Shown here: positions 6,042 through 6,121 of the stretch, in pieces | Layout: every line of letters starts with the position of its first letter | Position numbering within the stretch: the stretch's first letter is position 1 | DNA from: a bacterium BMS3Bbin07 | GTDB taxonomy: Bacteria > Nitrospirota > Thermodesulfovibrionia > Thermodesulfovibrionales > JdFR-85 | NCBI GenBank assembly: GCA_002898135.1 | Contig: BDTQ01000291.1 | Coordinates: 1 to 6,121 of the forward strand | Length of the DNA stretch: 6,121 bases | Reading direction: 5' to 3' | Notes under the pieces: model-generated | Seen by the model: only the letters and a program-made list of their open reading frames with translations | What the model was told of the DNA's origin: nothing | Database searches by the model: none | Made by a program: the position numbers and the translations under genes

Positions 6042-6121
6042 CAGGTCAAGCCGCACGGTCTATTAGTACTGGTAAGCTGAACGGGTTACTCCGCTTACAC
6101 CTCCAGCCTATCAACCTGGTG
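6042..6121 (-). rRNA. rrl: 23S ribosomal RNA, 3' end only
   Basis: On the - strand the window edge begins within the last 80 or so bases of 23S rRNA: GGUUGAUAGGCUGGAGGUGUAAG, then CAGUACUAAUAGACCGUGCGGCUUGACCU. This matches the conserved 3' terminus, which in E. coli ends ACCGGUACUAAUGAACCGUGAGGCUUAACCUU. The exact 3' end is placed near 6042 by that comparison and could shift a few bases. The rest of the gene lies beyond the window. Confidence 0.95.

Overview
This is a mostly ordinary chromosomal window with three parts: an mnmG/rsmG housekeeping segment, a lone tryptophan synthase beta gene, and a two-gene cell-wall-enzyme unit that converges on the distal end of an rRNA operon. The base composition is balanced. 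The protein genes favour ATA for isoleucine and AGG/AGA for arginine. The 5S and 23S pieces are bacterial. The gene families and codon habit would fit a Nitrospirota-like or deltaproteobacteria-like Gram-negative, but that placement is an inference; the rRNA ends should settle it. I see no mobile element, CRISPR array, tRNA or phage gene.

Left part (1-2614, + strand): the 3' end of mnmG (tRNA wobble-uridine modification), an unrecognised 508-residue predicted alpha-solenoid (HEAT-like) protein, and rsmG (16S rRNA G527 methyltransferase). They are co-directional, and the last two are only 7 bases apart. mnmG and rsmG are often neighbours, so the large unknown protein between them is the least explained gene here. 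It carries a striking run of phenylalanines in heptad spacing.

Middle part (2615-3965): trpB lies on the - strand, convergent with rsmG, and has its own intrinsic terminator. No trpA or other trp gene is in view. A compact divergent region separates it from the next gene. That region holds an extended -10 promoter and a 20-bp AT-rich dyad placed like an operator.

Right part (3966-5772, + strand): a secreted or membrane-anchored Bax-like GH73 glucosaminidase overlaps by 47 bases a secreted polysaccharide deacetylase (CE4/NodB fold). They look like a translationally linked pair acting on peptidoglycan or another N-acetylglucosamine polymer in the envelope.

Far right (5787-6121, - strand): the end of an rRNA operon running leftward, with the 23S 3' end, an 89-base spacer, 5S, and a strong intrinsic terminator. 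That terminator probably also stops transcription arriving from the deacetylase gene. I found no clearly new biological system; the best leads are the 508-residue protein and the divergent regulatory region.
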